DNA of 32,245 nucleotides from Clostridia bacterium. Its GTDB lineage: Bacteria > Bacillota > Sulfobacillia > SLMV01. The notes under the pieces are model-generated. The model searched no databases, had not been told where the DNA came from, and saw only the letters and a program-made list of their open reading frames with translations. The stretch lies in contig PUMM01000168.1 of the NCBI GenBank assembly GCA_003551365.1, positions 1 to 32,245 on the forward strand, written 5' to 3'. A program made the position numbers and the translations under genes. Shown here piece by piece: positions 16,868 through 26,392 of the stretch (its first letter is position 1; each line of letters begins with the position of its first letter).

Positions 16868-19057
16868 TCAGGCCTGTTCACTGGGCAGGTTGCGCATCGA
16901 GAGCGATATTCGTTTCCTGACGTGATCCACATCCTGCACCCGCACGGTGACTACGTCGGCCACGGCCACTGCCTCGTGCGGCGAGTCCAGATATCTGTCA
17001 CTCATCTCAGATATGTGCACCAGGCCATCTCTCTCCACCCCTATGTCGACGAATGCGCCGAAATCAACTACATTTCGCACGGTACCCAGCATTACCTGAC
17101 CGGGCTGCAGGCCCTGCATGGTCAGTATGTCGGTGCGCAGAATCGGGGCGGGCATGTCCTCCCGCGGATCCCGTCCCGGGCGGGCCAGAGCCGCGAGTAT
17201 GTCCCGGATGGTTGGCTCACCCCGGTCCATCTCTTCTGCCAGCTCAGCCGGGTCCATTTCCGCTGCGGCCCGGCGGACGCGCTCCGGCGCCTCTGTGAGT
17301 ATCTGGATCTCGAGGTCGGCGCGATCCAGTATCTCGTGCGCCGCGTCATAGGATTCCGGATGCACCCAGGTGTCATCCAGCGGCTGCTCTCCGCCCCGCA
17401 CGCGCAGAAATCCGGCGGACTGTTGAAAGGTCTTGGGGCCGATGCCGGGCACGGACAGCAGTTCGTTCCGGCTGTCAAATGTCCCGATTTCTCCCCGGCG
17501 GCTCACTACCTTCTCGGCTGCGCTCGGGCCCAACCCGGACACCCGGGCGAGCAGGGGAATCGAGGCGGTATTGACATCGACACCCACACTGTTGACGCAG
17601 CTTTCCACCACCTGATCCAGGGCATCGCGCAGGCGGGCGGCGCTGACATCATGCTGGTACAATCCCACTCCCAGCGAACGGGGGTCAATCTTGACCAGCT
17701 CAGCCAGCGGGTCCTGGATGCGGCGGGCGATCGATACCGCTCCGCGCAGGGAGACGTCAAGGTCCGGCAGCTCTGCAGCCGCAGTTTCCGAGGCCGAATA
17801 TACTGAGGCTCCGGCCTCGTCAATCACTGCGTAGTGCACGGGGTGAGGGCAATCATCCATGATCTCGGCTGCCAGGCTCTCGGTCTCGCGCGATGCAGTG
17901 CCGTTACCGATGGCGATTACATCCACGGAGAATTCTTCAATCAAACGCAGCAGTGTCTCCCCGGCGTCCCTCCATTTCTTCTGCGGGGGATGCGGGTAGA
18001 TGGCTCCGGTGTGCAGGACGGCCCCAGTTGGATCGACTACCGCCACCTTGCAGCCGGTGCGAAAGGCCGGGTCGATGCCCACAACGGTGCGGTCGCGCAG
18101 GGGAGCCTGCAGAAGGAGCTGCCGCAGGTTTCGTCCGAAGACCTGCACGGCGTGTTCGTGTGCGTCCTCGGTCAGGCTGCGGCGCCAGCCGCGCTCCATG
18201 GCCGGCAGGAGACGATCGCGCAGGGCCCTCTGTCCCGCATCTTCCACGTGATCCCGCCAGATGGAATCGCCGCGGAGGTATCGTCTTTCGATCAGCCTGA
18301 GGGCCTCATCCTCCGGCACCCGGATCCGCACCCGCAGCTTCTCCTCCCGTTCGCCCCGGTCGATGGCCAGGGTGCGGTGTGGGGGAATCCGTCGGATGGG
18401 CTGGGAAAAATCCGCGTACATCCCGTATGGGGAGTCGTGGTCCTCCTCACCGGTTGCCTCGGTGTGCAGCACCCCACTGTTTTCCATCATTTTTCGGAGC
18501 TTCCCGCGGATGTCGCTGTCCTCGGCGATCCACTCGATGACAATGTCAGCGGCGCCGCTGAGGGCATCGGAGGGGTCCAGCTCCTCACCGTCCGGGGCGG
18601 GGGAGAAGGCGGCAGCGATCTCTGCTGGATCTCCGCAGCTGTCCCGTTGGGCCAGCATCTGTTCGGCCAGGGGCTCCAGGCCCTTCTCACGGGCCATCGA
18701 GGCCCGGGTGCGGCGCTTGGGTCGGTACGGGAGATAGAGATCCTCCAGGACCTGAAAGCTGTCCGCGGCATCTAGGGCGGAGGCCAGCTCCTCGGTGAGG
18801 GCACCGGCCTCTTCGATGACCTTGCGGATCTGTTCTCTGCGCTCCTCCAGATCGCGCAGGTAACGTAGTCGTTCACCCAGCTGCCGGAGCTTCTTCTCGT
18901 CCATCTCGCCGGTTGCTTCCTTGCGGTAGCGGGCAATGAAGGGCACGGTGTTTCCCTCATCCAGCAGGGATATGGCCCTCTGCACGCCCTTCGTGTCGTG
19001 CTCCAGTTCCTCAGCCAGTCGGTGCAGAATGTGGTTCCTGGTAGAACTGTCGGACAT
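16868..19057 (-). CDS. tex: Transcription accessory protein Tex (S1 RNA-binding)
   Basis: This is a cytosolic nucleic-acid-binding protein of 729 residues, the usual Tex length. In order it shows the helical Tex N-domain (VPFIARYRKEATGEMDEKKL near the start), an YqgF/RuvC-like domain (GIDPAFRTGCKVAVVDPTGA), helix-hairpin-helix repeats (LLARVSGLGPSAAEKVV and LLSVPGIGPKTFQQSAGFL), and a C-terminal S1 domain (GTVRNVVDFGAFVDIGVERD). I chose the ATG at 19057 because AGGAGG lies six to seven bases upstream and the protein then begins like other Tex proteins. The longer frame adds 52 unrelated residues. Tex affects transcription and stress tolerance in several bacteria; its exact role here is not inferable. 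Confidence 0.96.
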   Translation of the reverse strand: MSDSSTRNHILHRLAEELEHDTKGVQRAISLLDEGNTVPFIARYRKEATGEMDEKKLRQLGERLRYLRDLEERREQIRKVIEEAGALTEELASALDAADSFQVLEDLYLPYRPKRRTRASMAREKGLEPLAEQMLAQRDSCGDPAEIAAAFSPAPDGEELDPSDALSGAADIVIEWIAEDSDIRGKLRKMMENSGVLHTEATGEEDHDSPYGMYADFSQPIRRIPPHRTLAIDRGEREEKLRVRIRVPEDEALRLIERRYLRGDSIWRDHVEDAGQRALRDRLLPAMERGWRRSLTEDAHEHAVQVFGRNLRQLLLQAPLRDRTVVGIDPAFRTGCKVAVVDPTGAVLHTGAIYPHPPQKKWRDAGETLLRLIEEFSVDVIAIGNGTASRETESLAAEIMDDCPHPVHYAVIDEAGASVYSASETAAAELPDLDVSLRGAVSIARRIQDPLAELVKIDPRSLGVGLYQHDVSAARLRDALDQVVESCVNSVGVDVNTASIPLLARVSGLGPSAAEKVVSRRGEIGTFDSRNELLSVPGIGPKTFQQSAGFLRVRGGEQPLDDTWVHPESYDAAHEILDRADLEIQILTEAPERVRRAAAEMDPAELAEEMDRGEPTIRDILAALARPGRDPREDMPAPILRTDILTMQGLQPGQVMLGTVRNVVDFGAFVDIGVERDGLVHISEMSDRYLDSPHEAVAVADVVTVRVQDVDHVRKRISLSMRNLPSEQA

Positions 19058-19256
19058 GAGTCGCCTCCTGCGGCCGGCGCCCGGTTGATGTGGGACCGGC
19101 AGGAATTCATTGTGAGTGATCTCTCCCAGCAGTTCGCTTGCAGAGCAGCTGGGGAGTGACATGGTACACGGATTCAAGACTACCCGTCCCGGCGATGTGA
19201 TGCAAGAGCTCATTGCGGCCCCGGTGGTGTTGTGTGCATTGATTGGGGAGCAGTGT

Positions 19257-19286
19257 CCGCCCGGTTCATGCTTTGTGACCGGGCGG
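19257..19286 (-). terminator. Terminator-like hairpin downstream of the ThDP-enzyme gene
   Basis: CCGCCCGGT (19257-19265) and ACCGGGCGG (19278-19286) form a perfect nine-base stem with a 12-base loop, 30 bases beyond the stop of the minus-strand ThDP-enzyme gene and upstream of tex on the same strand. No T-run follows on the minus strand. It argues that tex has its own promoter. Confidence 0.6.
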
Positions 19287-19315
19287 TTATCGGCAGCTCT
19301 GGGTATTGAAGCGGG

Positions 19316-21052
19316 TCAGTAGCTCCTGCGGATTCTCTGCTCCTCGGGGATCCTTTCATCCCTTCTCCACGGGGCCACCGGCGGCGTCACCTCGGTTGCC
19401 GGCGGAGTGGAAATCTCGATGACTGTGAGCCGGGAGTCGAGGGCTTTCTGCAGGGCGGTCTCAAACTGGGCGGCGTTTTCCACCCGGTAGGCCTCAGCCC
19501 CAAAAGCGCGGGCTGCACTGACATAATCGACTCCCTCCGAGAAGTCCACGGAGAAATAGCGACCGCCGTAGTACAGTTTCTGCAGGTTCTTTATCCAGCC
19601 GTAAGTGTCGTTGCGGGTGTGTACTATGATTATCCGCTCTCCCTCGCGGGCCAGGGTCTCCAGCTCCCCTATGCACATTCCCATGCTGCCGTCGCCCACC
19701 AGGGCCACTGCCGGGGCGCCGGGCCGTGCGATGCTGACTCCCAGTGCTGCGGGTAGGGCGTATCCCAGACCCCCCTGGCTCCGGGCGGCGAAAACCCGCT
19801 TGCCCGCCTCTGTGACCGGATAATAGGCCATCATGAAGGGGGTGGGGGTGCCCGGGTCGCAGAGCACGGTGGCGTCGGGCGGCAGGACCTTGCGCAGCCC
19901 CCGCACCATCTCCAGCGGGTGCAGGACCCCTTTCTCTCCGGACTGAACGCCCTCGATTGCGGCCATTTCGCGCGCCACCTTTTCCTTTTTCTCGATGACC
20001 CAGCGGTTCCACGGCATATCATCGTCGGACGTGTGGACTCCGGCGGCCTCTGTCAGGTCGGCGAACAGGAGGCGAGCATCGGCCTCGACCGGGAGATGGG
20101 CATGGGCGTTGTTGCCCAGCCTGTCGGGGTCAATGTCGCTGTGGATCAGGGTCAGATCACCCGCAAGCAGTGCGCCGCCGAACGTCGATATGGAGTTCAA
20201 CTGGGTTCCCACTGCCAGTACTGTGTCTGCCTCGCTCAGGGCCTCATTGCTGGCGTCTTTGCCTCCGTTTCCCCCCACCACACCGAGGGAAAGGGGGTGA
20301 TCCTCGGCGATTGATCCCTTGCCATCCATGGTGGTGACGACGCCCAGGGACATCGCCTCGGCCAGCCGCAGCAGCTCGGATTCGGCCGCCGACAGTAGAA
20401 CTCCCCCGCCGGCGAGGATCAGGGGACGCTTCGCCCCGCGCAGCATCTCGATGGCCTCATCCACCAGCCGGGCATCGGGTCTGACTCGCTGGGCCGGATA
20501 TCGTCCGTAGGCTGGCTGTGGATACAGCTGCGCCCGCGCCGCCTCCTCCTCCACCCCGGCGGAGAGGACGTCCTCCGGCAGTCCCACGTGCGCTGCACCC
20601 ATGCGTCCGCCGGTAGCGGCGCGGAAGGCGGTGCGGACGGTGTGCGGTATCATCTCTGGCAGATTGACGCGGCGGGAGTACCGGGTGACGGGCAGGAAGA
20701 CATCCCGCTGCTCCAGGGCAGTGATCGCAGCCCGGTCCTCACTGGAACGCGGTACGTCGCTGGTGAGGACGAGCAGGGGAATGCACGATCCGTCCGCCTC
20801 GGCCGCGGCTGGAAGGACGTACGTCGCGCCTGCCCCGCTCGGGGCTTCCGTGACCCCGGGTCGCCCCGATACGCGGGCGTACGCGTCGGCCATGTGTCCG
20901 GCGGAGCGTTCATCGCGGCACATGATGTGCTTCACCGACTCGCAGTCATACAGGTCGTCGTAAAAGGACATGCTGGTGTCGCCCGGCAGGCCGAATATAT
21001 GCTCCACGTCGTGCATCAGCAGTGTTTCCAGAAGCATCTGACTACCTCGCAT
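19316..21052 (-). CDS. Thiamine diphosphate-dependent enzyme, acetolactate synthase-like family
   Basis: This 578-residue protein has the three-domain layout of acetolactate synthase, benzoylformate decarboxylase and relatives. The PYR domain begins VEHIFGLPGD and carries the catalytic Glu48 in CRDERSAGHMADAYAR. The middle domain holds RPLILAGGGVLLS. The PP domain has the ThDP/Mg motif GDGSMG at 453 with the paired Asn at 481 (HTRNDTYGW). The distinctive ND-TYGWIKNLQ region and lack of an adjacent regulatory subunit gene argue against plain IlvB; the actual substrate is unknown. The start at 21052 matches the family beginning (MRGSQMLLETL), with GGGGGG about 11 bases upstream. An ATG at 21037 has a better-spaced GAGGT and is a real alternative. 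It is divergent from the aldo/keto reductase gene, with 212 bases between. Confidence 0.88.
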   Translation of the reverse strand: MRGSQMLLETLLMHDVEHIFGLPGDTSMSFYDDLYDCESVKHIMCRDERSAGHMADAYARVSGRPGVTEAPSGAGATYVLPAAAEADGSCIPLLVLTSDVPRSSEDRAAITALEQRDVFLPVTRYSRRVNLPEMIPHTVRTAFRAATGGRMGAAHVGLPEDVLSAGVEEEAARAQLYPQPAYGRYPAQRVRPDARLVDEAIEMLRGAKRPLILAGGGVLLSAAESELLRLAEAMSLGVVTTMDGKGSIAEDHPLSLGVVGGNGGKDASNEALSEADTVLAVGTQLNSISTFGGALLAGDLTLIHSDIDPDRLGNNAHAHLPVEADARLLFADLTEAAGVHTSDDDMPWNRWVIEKKEKVAREMAAIEGVQSGEKGVLHPLEMVRGLRKVLPPDATVLCDPGTPTPFMMAYYPVTEAGKRVFAARSQGGLGYALPAALGVSIARPGAPAVALVGDGSMGMCIGELETLAREGERIIIVHTRNDTYGWIKNLQKLYYGGRYFSVDFSEGVDYVSAARAFGAEAYRVENAAQFETALQKALDSRLTVIEISTPPATEVTPPVAPWRRDERIPEEQRIRRSY

Positions 21053-21264
21053 ACGATTTCAACCCCCCTCTGACCTTCATGGTTCGACCGAATGCGTCCA
21101 TGTCCTCCCCAGCGGTACGCGCAGTCGCTCGATGGCTGCAGTGCCAGCGGTAAAGGATTTCGCACCGCGGGTGAGAACAGGGTCCACAGGGGGATGAAAC
21201 ACAATTGTCGGCGAAGCACAATTAACTCAGGTTGCACCGATGATCGGGATTTGGAGGGGATAGT

Positions 21265-22419
21265 GTGCAGTACCGACCGTTTGGCGACAGCGGAATTGAG
21301 GTTTCCGCCCTTGGTCTGGGTCTGATGCGGCTGCCCACCACAGGCGACGATTCATCTGATCTGGATATGCAGGAATGTATACGGATGGTTCACCGGGCCA
21401 TCGAGGAGGGCGTCACCTACTTCGACACGGCGTATCGCTACCATGGGGGTAGTAGCGAGCCGCTGGTGGCCGAGGCTCTGACGGGAGGATACAGGGAGAA
21501 GGTTCACCTGGCTACCAAGCTCCCCACGTGGCTGGTCGAGTCGGAGGGGGATCTGGAGCGGTACTTCACCGAACAGCTGCAGCGGATGGGTACCGACTAT
21601 GTGGATTCCTACCTCCTGCACGGACTGGATGCCGACCGCTGGGATAATATGAAGCGGGTCGGGGCACTGCAGTTTCTGGATGAGATACGCAGCGATGGGC
21701 GAGCCCGGACGGTGGGGTTTTCGTTTCACGACGAGTTGGATGTGTTTAGGCGAATCGTGGATTCCCACGATTGGGACATGTGCCTGATCCAGCTCAATTA
21801 CATGGATCATGCTTATCAGGCCGGGGTTGCTGGTATGCGTTACGCGGCAGATAGGGGTATGGGCGTGGCGGTCATGGAGCCCCTGCGCGGTGGGAACCTG
21901 GCCGGTCGGGTGCCCGATGACATTCGTGCCATCTGGGATCGGGCGGAGGTCCAGCGCACGCCGGCGGAGTGGGGACTGCGCTGGGTGTGGAATCATCCCG
22001 AAGTCAGCGTCGTTCTGAGCGGCATGAGCACTATGGAGCAGCTGCTGGAGAACGTGCGCACGGCGGAAGATGCTCTCCCCGACTCGCTCACAGAAGATGA
22101 AAAGGCCCTGATCGATGAGGTGCGGGATATTTACCTGCAGCGTACCCGGGTGGACTGCACGGGTTGCGAGTACTGTATGCCGTGTCCCGAGGGCGTGGAG
22201 ATTCCGCGGATTTTCAACATATACAATGATGCTTCCATGTTCGGTGAGGTGGCTCGCAGTGGTGCGGCCAGTTCCTATGCGAATGTGGTTTCCAATGACG
22301 GAGGAGTGGATCGCTGCGTCGATTGTGGAGAGTGTTTGGAGGCGTGTCCACAGGATATCGACATACCGGCTGCACTCCGGGAGGCGAGAGACTACCTGAC
22401 TGCGGGGAATGGTAAGTAG
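21265..22419 (+). CDS. Aldo/keto reductase with C-terminal 4Fe-4S clusters
   Basis: This 384-residue protein has an N-terminal TIM-barrel aldo/keto reductase. The catalytic tetrad is recognisable: Asp54 and Tyr57 (YFDTAYRYH), Lys85 (LATKLPTW) and His119 (YLLHGLD). After residue 290 there are two ferredoxin-type cysteine sets, C298/C301/C304/C307 (CTGCEYCMPCPEG) and C351/C354/C357/C361 (CVDCGECLEACPQDI). This fused architecture is a known family common in anaerobes and thought to use or supply electrons through Fe-S centres. The physiological substrate is not known for most members. The start is GTG with GGAGGGG about six bases upstream. It shares a divergent upstream region with the ThDP enzyme gene, which might mean a shared pathway. 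Confidence 0.93.
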   Translation: MQYRPFGDSGIEVSALGLGLMRLPTTGDDSSDLDMQECIRMVHRAIEEGVTYFDTAYRYHGGSSEPLVAEALTGGYREKVHLATKLPTWLVESEGDLERYFTEQLQRMGTDYVDSYLLHGLDADRWDNMKRVGALQFLDEIRSDGRARTVGFSFHDELDVFRRIVDSHDWDMCLIQLNYMDHAYQAGVAGMRYAADRGMGVAVMEPLRGGNLAGRVPDDIRAIWDRAEVQRTPAEWGLRWVWNHPEVSVVLSGMSTMEQLLENVRTAEDALPDSLTEDEKALIDEVRDIYLQRTRVDCTGCEYCMPCPEGVEIPRIFNIYNDASMFGEVARSGAASSYANVVSNDGGVDRCVDCGECLEACPQDIDIPAALREARDYLTAGNGK

Positions 22420-22458
22420 GAGTTGAACCAGGATTGATATCTTTCCTGTGAAGCTGTC

Positions 22459-22480
22459 GGGGCCGCTTCTTCGCGGCCCC
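22459..22480 (+). terminator. Terminator-like hairpin after the aldo/keto reductase gene
   Basis: GGGGCCGC-TTCTTC-GCGGCCCC is a perfect eight-base GC stem with a six-base loop, 39 bases after the stop codon. The bases after it (TCACTGCC) are not a T-run, so it is an atypical intrinsic terminator or an mRNA-stabilising end. Confidence 0.65.
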
Positions 22481-22698
22481 TCACTGCCTCCGTACGCCCT
22501 CTTGACCCACCCTCAGATAGTTGACTTCGTATATGCAGGCCGGGATGCACGCCAGTTTTCGTACAAAAGCATCCGCCCCGTTTCGATGTCATGGCCCGCA
22601 CCCGCGCGCCCGGGAGGGTTCTTACCAATGATTGTCGAATTGCCCCTCATCAGGGTCGGGGGCTCAAATACCGCAAGTATCGACGAGGTGATTGTGTG

Positions 22699-25014
22699 AT
22701 GCCAATAGATCGGGTTGATCGTTTCAGAAATAGAGTCATTCGTGGTGTTTTGACTGCGTTGGAACAGGAGATCATGGTGTCACGCAGCAACCCCGAGAGG
22801 GCATTCCGGGTGCGGGGCGGCCAGCTCCGCTCACGTCACCATTTCGGCTGCTTCTACTCTTTCAAGGTTGAAATGCCCCTCCCTGTTCCTCCCGAGTCGC
22901 CCGTGCAGTTGCAGGTGGGAGACCAACTGGCCCACGGCCATCTGGTCGCCCAGTCAGATCTGAATGCACTGACCTTTTTCCCGCGCGATTTGGGGGAGAG
23001 AATCTCTTCCGGTTTGCTATCCTGTGACGCGACATTTATTTATGAACGAGCCCGCGATTTCCTGCAGTCAGCCTCCGAAGATTTGGGGGAGGACGACATG
23101 CCCCTGCACCTGCTCGGTTACGCCGGCGATGGTGCTTCGACCCAGGCCGCGTGCTTGCCGGATGGGTCGGGCGTGGGGCCACCGCCCAATCCCGAGCAGG
23201 AGTCAGCGGCGCTCAATTGTCTCGGATCGAGAGTCCACTTCGTGTGGGGACCTCCCGGAACGGGAAAGACGGCCAACCTTGCGCAGGTCTGCCATTTGCT
23301 GGTGCGGCAGGGAGAACGTGTGTTGATTGTTGCGCATGCCAACGCTGCGGTGGATGCGGCCATGAGTCAGGTGGTTCATTCAACCTCGGACAGTTCTCTC
23401 TATCGGAGGGATGGAATAGTACGGTTCGGCACTGCTCATCTGCAGAGTATAGAGGATGATCCTCACATCAACCCGGATTTGATAGTGGGAAGGAAAAATC
23501 CATATCTGCTGGCACGGCGTGAGGAGCTGATTGCGCGTAGAGATGATCTGTCCTGGAGAATTCTCAATAGTTCCGCGAGTACCGCTGAGGACCTGCACTG
23601 TGAACTGCAGGAGATCAGGGAGGAGCTGGAGCAGGTTGATGATGCGGTGGATGAAATGGTAACAGACCTACTGCAGAACGCGGAGGTGGTGGGAACGACA
23701 CTCTCCAGGATGGCCATTGACCAGCGGGTCCAGACCTATGCACCGGATGTCGTTCTGGTCGATGAGGCCAGCATGGCCCCCTTTCCCCTGGTGTTGATGG
23801 CCGCCTTTGCTGCGCGCAGGCGCGTGGGCATTTTTGGTGACTTTCGGCAACTGCCGCCGATACACTCGGATGCCAGTCGAGCGGTACAGGAGTGGCTGGG
23901 ACGGGACACATTTCAGATAGCCGGCAAAGTGAAGGCCGCTGAACGTACGTCCGGTGAGCGACAGGTGACGATGCTGAGGACCCAATACAGGATGGCTCAG
24001 CCGATATGCGATCTGGTCAGTCGACTCGCCTACATGGATAGACTGGAGTCGGATGAGAGCGTTCTGCAGGAGACCGCGGGCATGGCTGACTCTGATCCTC
24101 TCCCGGGTCACCCCCTGATAATGTTGGATACGGCCCGGCTGCACCCTGGATGCATGCGAGAAATGCGTCATGGATCCTACTCACGCTTTACAATGATGCA
24201 CGCCGCGATCTGTGCGGCGATCACTCACAGTCTGGCAGGCGGTGGTTGCGATGATATCGCTGTTATAACTCCCTATCGCATACAGGGGAGGCTGCTCCAC
24301 GATCTGATCGAGGGTGTCGGCCTATCCGACATGGTAACGGCTTCCACCGTACATCGATTCCAGGGGTCGGAAAGTGACGCGGTTATATTTGATTTGGTCG
24401 ACACCTACCCACAGACACAGGCGAGCAACCTCACTGGTCGTGGTCCGGATGCCCTGCGGCTTCTGAACGTGGGGCTATCCCGGGCCCGGGGTAAGCTGGT
24501 AGTTGTGGCAGACACCGACTTCATTGACCGTGTCCATCCTCGCCGTTTGCCGGCCCGACGCATCGTTAACCTGATAAAGGATAACGGCACGGTTGTTTCC
24601 CTCGATGAGAGTAATCTGAGAGAGGTCGTCCATGCTCCATTTCTCCAGTTCTTGGATGATTGGGGTGTTGGCCAAGAGAGACTGGCCGCAGACCTCGTAC
24701 AGGCCCACGAGTCAGCGCATCTGCAAATTCCGGATGGGTTCCTCCTGGGGGACGGACTCAAAGCGGCAGTCCGGAGCGCCGCCCGAACTATTGGAGGTGA
24801 GATGACCATGGCGGCACCTCATGCGATTGCGAGCGGGTTTGAGGAGGAGGATCTGAGTCTCAGCCTTCTAACTCGCGACTCCGGGGTGTTCGCCCTCATC
24901 GATGGCGCCACGGCCTACTGGACATCCCGACTACCCGAGACTCCCGTCATACGGCTGCAGCTGGATGAGCCGGTGCCCATTTTGCAGGAAGTAGCTGTTG
25001 CTGGAGAAGGTTAA
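22699..25014 (+). CDS. Superfamily 1 helicase, Upf1-like
   Basis: This is a 771-residue helicase. The N-terminal 130 residues form a probable beta-barrel region. The helicase core follows with Walker A GPPGTGKT at 184-191, motif II DEAS at 355-358, motif III GDFRQLPPI at 380, motif IV RTQYRM at 427, motif V TVHRFQGSESD at 550 and motif VI LSRARGK at 593. These place it in the Upf1/DNA2-like SF1B group. In related bacterial proteins the C-terminus is often a phospholipase D-type nuclease. Here the last 150 residues keep a faint ALIDGATAYWTS segment but no HxK motif, so any such domain is degenerate (low confidence). The ATG at 22699 follows GAGGTG. The next helicase gene begins 40 bases downstream, so the two are probably co-transcribed. 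Confidence 0.9.
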   Translation: MPIDRVDRFRNRVIRGVLTALEQEIMVSRSNPERAFRVRGGQLRSRHHFGCFYSFKVEMPLPVPPESPVQLQVGDQLAHGHLVAQSDLNALTFFPRDLGERISSGLLSCDATFIYERARDFLQSASEDLGEDDMPLHLLGYAGDGASTQAACLPDGSGVGPPPNPEQESAALNCLGSRVHFVWGPPGTGKTANLAQVCHLLVRQGERVLIVAHANAAVDAAMSQVVHSTSDSSLYRRDGIVRFGTAHLQSIEDDPHINPDLIVGRKNPYLLARREELIARRDDLSWRILNSSASTAEDLHCELQEIREELEQVDDAVDEMVTDLLQNAEVVGTTLSRMAIDQRVQTYAPDVVLVDEASMAPFPLVLMAAFAARRRVGIFGDFRQLPPIHSDASRAVQEWLGRDTFQIAGKVKAAERTSGERQVTMLRTQYRMAQPICDLVSRLAYMDRLESDESVLQETAGMADSDPLPGHPLIMLDTARLHPGCMREMRHGSYSRFTMMHAAICAAITHSLAGGGCDDIAVITPYRIQGRLLHDLIEGVGLSDMVTASTVHRFQGSESDAVIFDLVDTYPQTQASNLTGRGPDALRLLNVGLSRARGKLVVVADTDFIDRVHPRRLPARRIVNLIKDNGTVVSLDESNLREVVHAPFLQFLDDWGVGQERLAADLVQAHESAHLQIPDGFLLGDGLKAAVRSAARTIGGEMTMAAPHAIASGFEEEDLSLSLLTRDSGVFALIDGATAYWTSRLPETPVIRLQLDEPVPILQEVAVAGEG

Positions 25015-25054
25015 CCGGGTGGAAATGATCCTCAAGCGGAGGGGAAGATGCTTC

Positions 25055-26392
25055 ATGGCATTCATAGTTCCCGAAAACTTACGCAGCAGGCGGGATGTCC
25101 CCCACGCAGTACGTCGTACTGCTGGAGCATTCCAGGTTGGCTTGGGAGAGGACATTACCGTCTGGTATGAACCCCCTTACGATCCAAATGGAGAGCGTCC
25201 TCACTATGTGGTCCTACTGCCCGATCAGGGGATAGCAGTTCTGGAGGTCCTCGAAGTACGGGAGGGAGGTTTGCTCGGAGTGCTGCGGGGCAGCATACGG
25301 GTGAGGCAGAGCGGAGATGAAATCGAGGCGGACAATCCTCTCGTCCGCGCGGACCGTCTGGCAAAAATACTGAAGGAGGAGATTTCTGCCGAGCCCGGGC
25401 TCTCGCAAGAGGAAATACAGGTCGCCTCTGGCGCCGTGCTCAGCACTGTCACGCGTGAGGAGGCGGAGAGTAAGGGCCTGGAAGGGGTGTTGGATTTCGA
25501 TCGGTGCATCTTCTCCGACGATATTGAGCGGGCGCTGCAGGGAAGCGGCGAGGGTCGACTGATGAAGTGTTTCATCCGCATTGTGGGACCACTCCTGCAG
25601 GAGGAGATGGATAGCAGCACACAGGAATTACTGCATGGGTTGATTCAGCCGGAGGCTGTTATTGACGAGGTAGGGGACTTGGATGAGCACGGGCAGCTCA
25701 CCGTATTCAAGACACCGACCGGACGAGATTTGATTCGCGTCATGGACAGGCGGCAGGAAGCCATGGCCAAGAACATGGGTGGCGGGCACCGGGTGATCCG
25801 AGGAGTATCGGGCAGCGGGAAAACCCTCATCCTGGTATTCCGCGCCAGGCTTTTGGCCAAATTGCGGCCTGCGGGCACCGTGCTGGTCACCTGTTACACC
25901 CGCTCGCTGGCAGCGCAACTGCGGGCTCTGCTGGCCGGATATGAGAACGTGGAGGTCCTGAATCTAGACAGGATCATGCGAGACACCATCCGGTCGGTGG
26001 ATCTGGACTTTCCGGGTTACGATGATGATGACTCGGGCCAGGAAGTGGCGAGGGTGGCTCTGGAGGCACTGAAGCTGGGCGGTGGCCCCCGTTATCAGGC
26101 CGTACTGCTGGATGAAGCGCAGGACTTCTTCACGGAGGCCCTGCAGTTTGCAGTCGGTCTCCTGGATCATGACTGTGACGATCTTCTCGTCGTTGCCGAT
26201 GCCGCCCAGAACATCTTCCGGAGAGAGTTCAGCTGGAAAGAGGCGGGTATCCAGGCGGCGGGGCGGACGCAGATCCTTCGCGTCAACTACAGGAATACGC
26301 GGGAAATCTTGCAGTTTGCCATGCATTTTCTGTGCAGGATCCCAATATTCTGTCAGAGGAGGCAATGGACCTGGAGGACGAAAACACCGTGA
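25055..26392 (+). CDS. NERD-UvrD-like SF1 helicase, N-terminal part, gene broken by frameshift
   Basis: The 445 residues start at an ATG with GGAGGGGA about ten bases upstream; earlier in-frame starts are less family-like. Residues 1-110 match the N-terminal NERD nuclease-type domain found before UvrD-like helicases (MAFIVPEN, VWYEPPYD, GIAVLEV). However, the expected RPDF/Y metal Asp is His50 and the EVK lysine is Leu66, so nuclease activity is unlikely. The helicase core has Walker A GVSGSGKT at 250-257, motif II DEAQD at 353 and motif IV NYRNTRE at 411. After FAMHFL the family sequence stops and the frame runs to a TGA at 26390-26392. The continuation lies one frame away in the next entry, so this product alone lacks motifs V and VI and could not be a working helicase. 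Confidence 0.85.
   Translation: MAFIVPENLRSRRDVPHAVRRTAGAFQVGLGEDITVWYEPPYDPNGERPHYVVLLPDQGIAVLEVLEVREGGLLGVLRGSIRVRQSGDEIEADNPLVRADRLAKILKEEISAEPGLSQEEIQVASGAVLSTVTREEAESKGLEGVLDFDRCIFSDDIERALQGSGEGRLMKCFIRIVGPLLQEEMDSSTQELLHGLIQPEAVIDEVGDLDEHGQLTVFKTPTGRDLIRVMDRRQEAMAKNMGGGHRVIRGVSGSGKTLILVFRARLLAKLRPAGTVLVTCYTRSLAAQLRALLAGYENVEVLNLDRIMRDTIRSVDLDFPGYDDDDSGQEVARVALEALKLGGGPRYQAVLLDEAQDFFTEALQFAVGLLDHDCDDLLVVADAAQNIFRREFSWKEAGIQAAGRTQILRVNYRNTREILQFAMHFLCRIPIFCQRRQWTWRTKTP

Noticed and set aside
17834-18775. Long plus-strand open frame within tex
   Set aside because: Shadow of the high-GC tex coding sequence on the opposite strand.
21160-21210. GCACCGCGGGTGAGAACAGG, superficially like a T-box antiterminator
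   Set aside because: The conserved order AGGGTGG before ACCGCG is absent, and there is no specifier stem or terminator before the next gene.
26320-26340. Programmed -1 frameshift in the second helicase
   Set aside because: The CATTTTCTG tract does not fit the X-XXY-YYZ slippery pattern in the reading frame, and I saw no downstream stimulatory structure; an indel is simpler.
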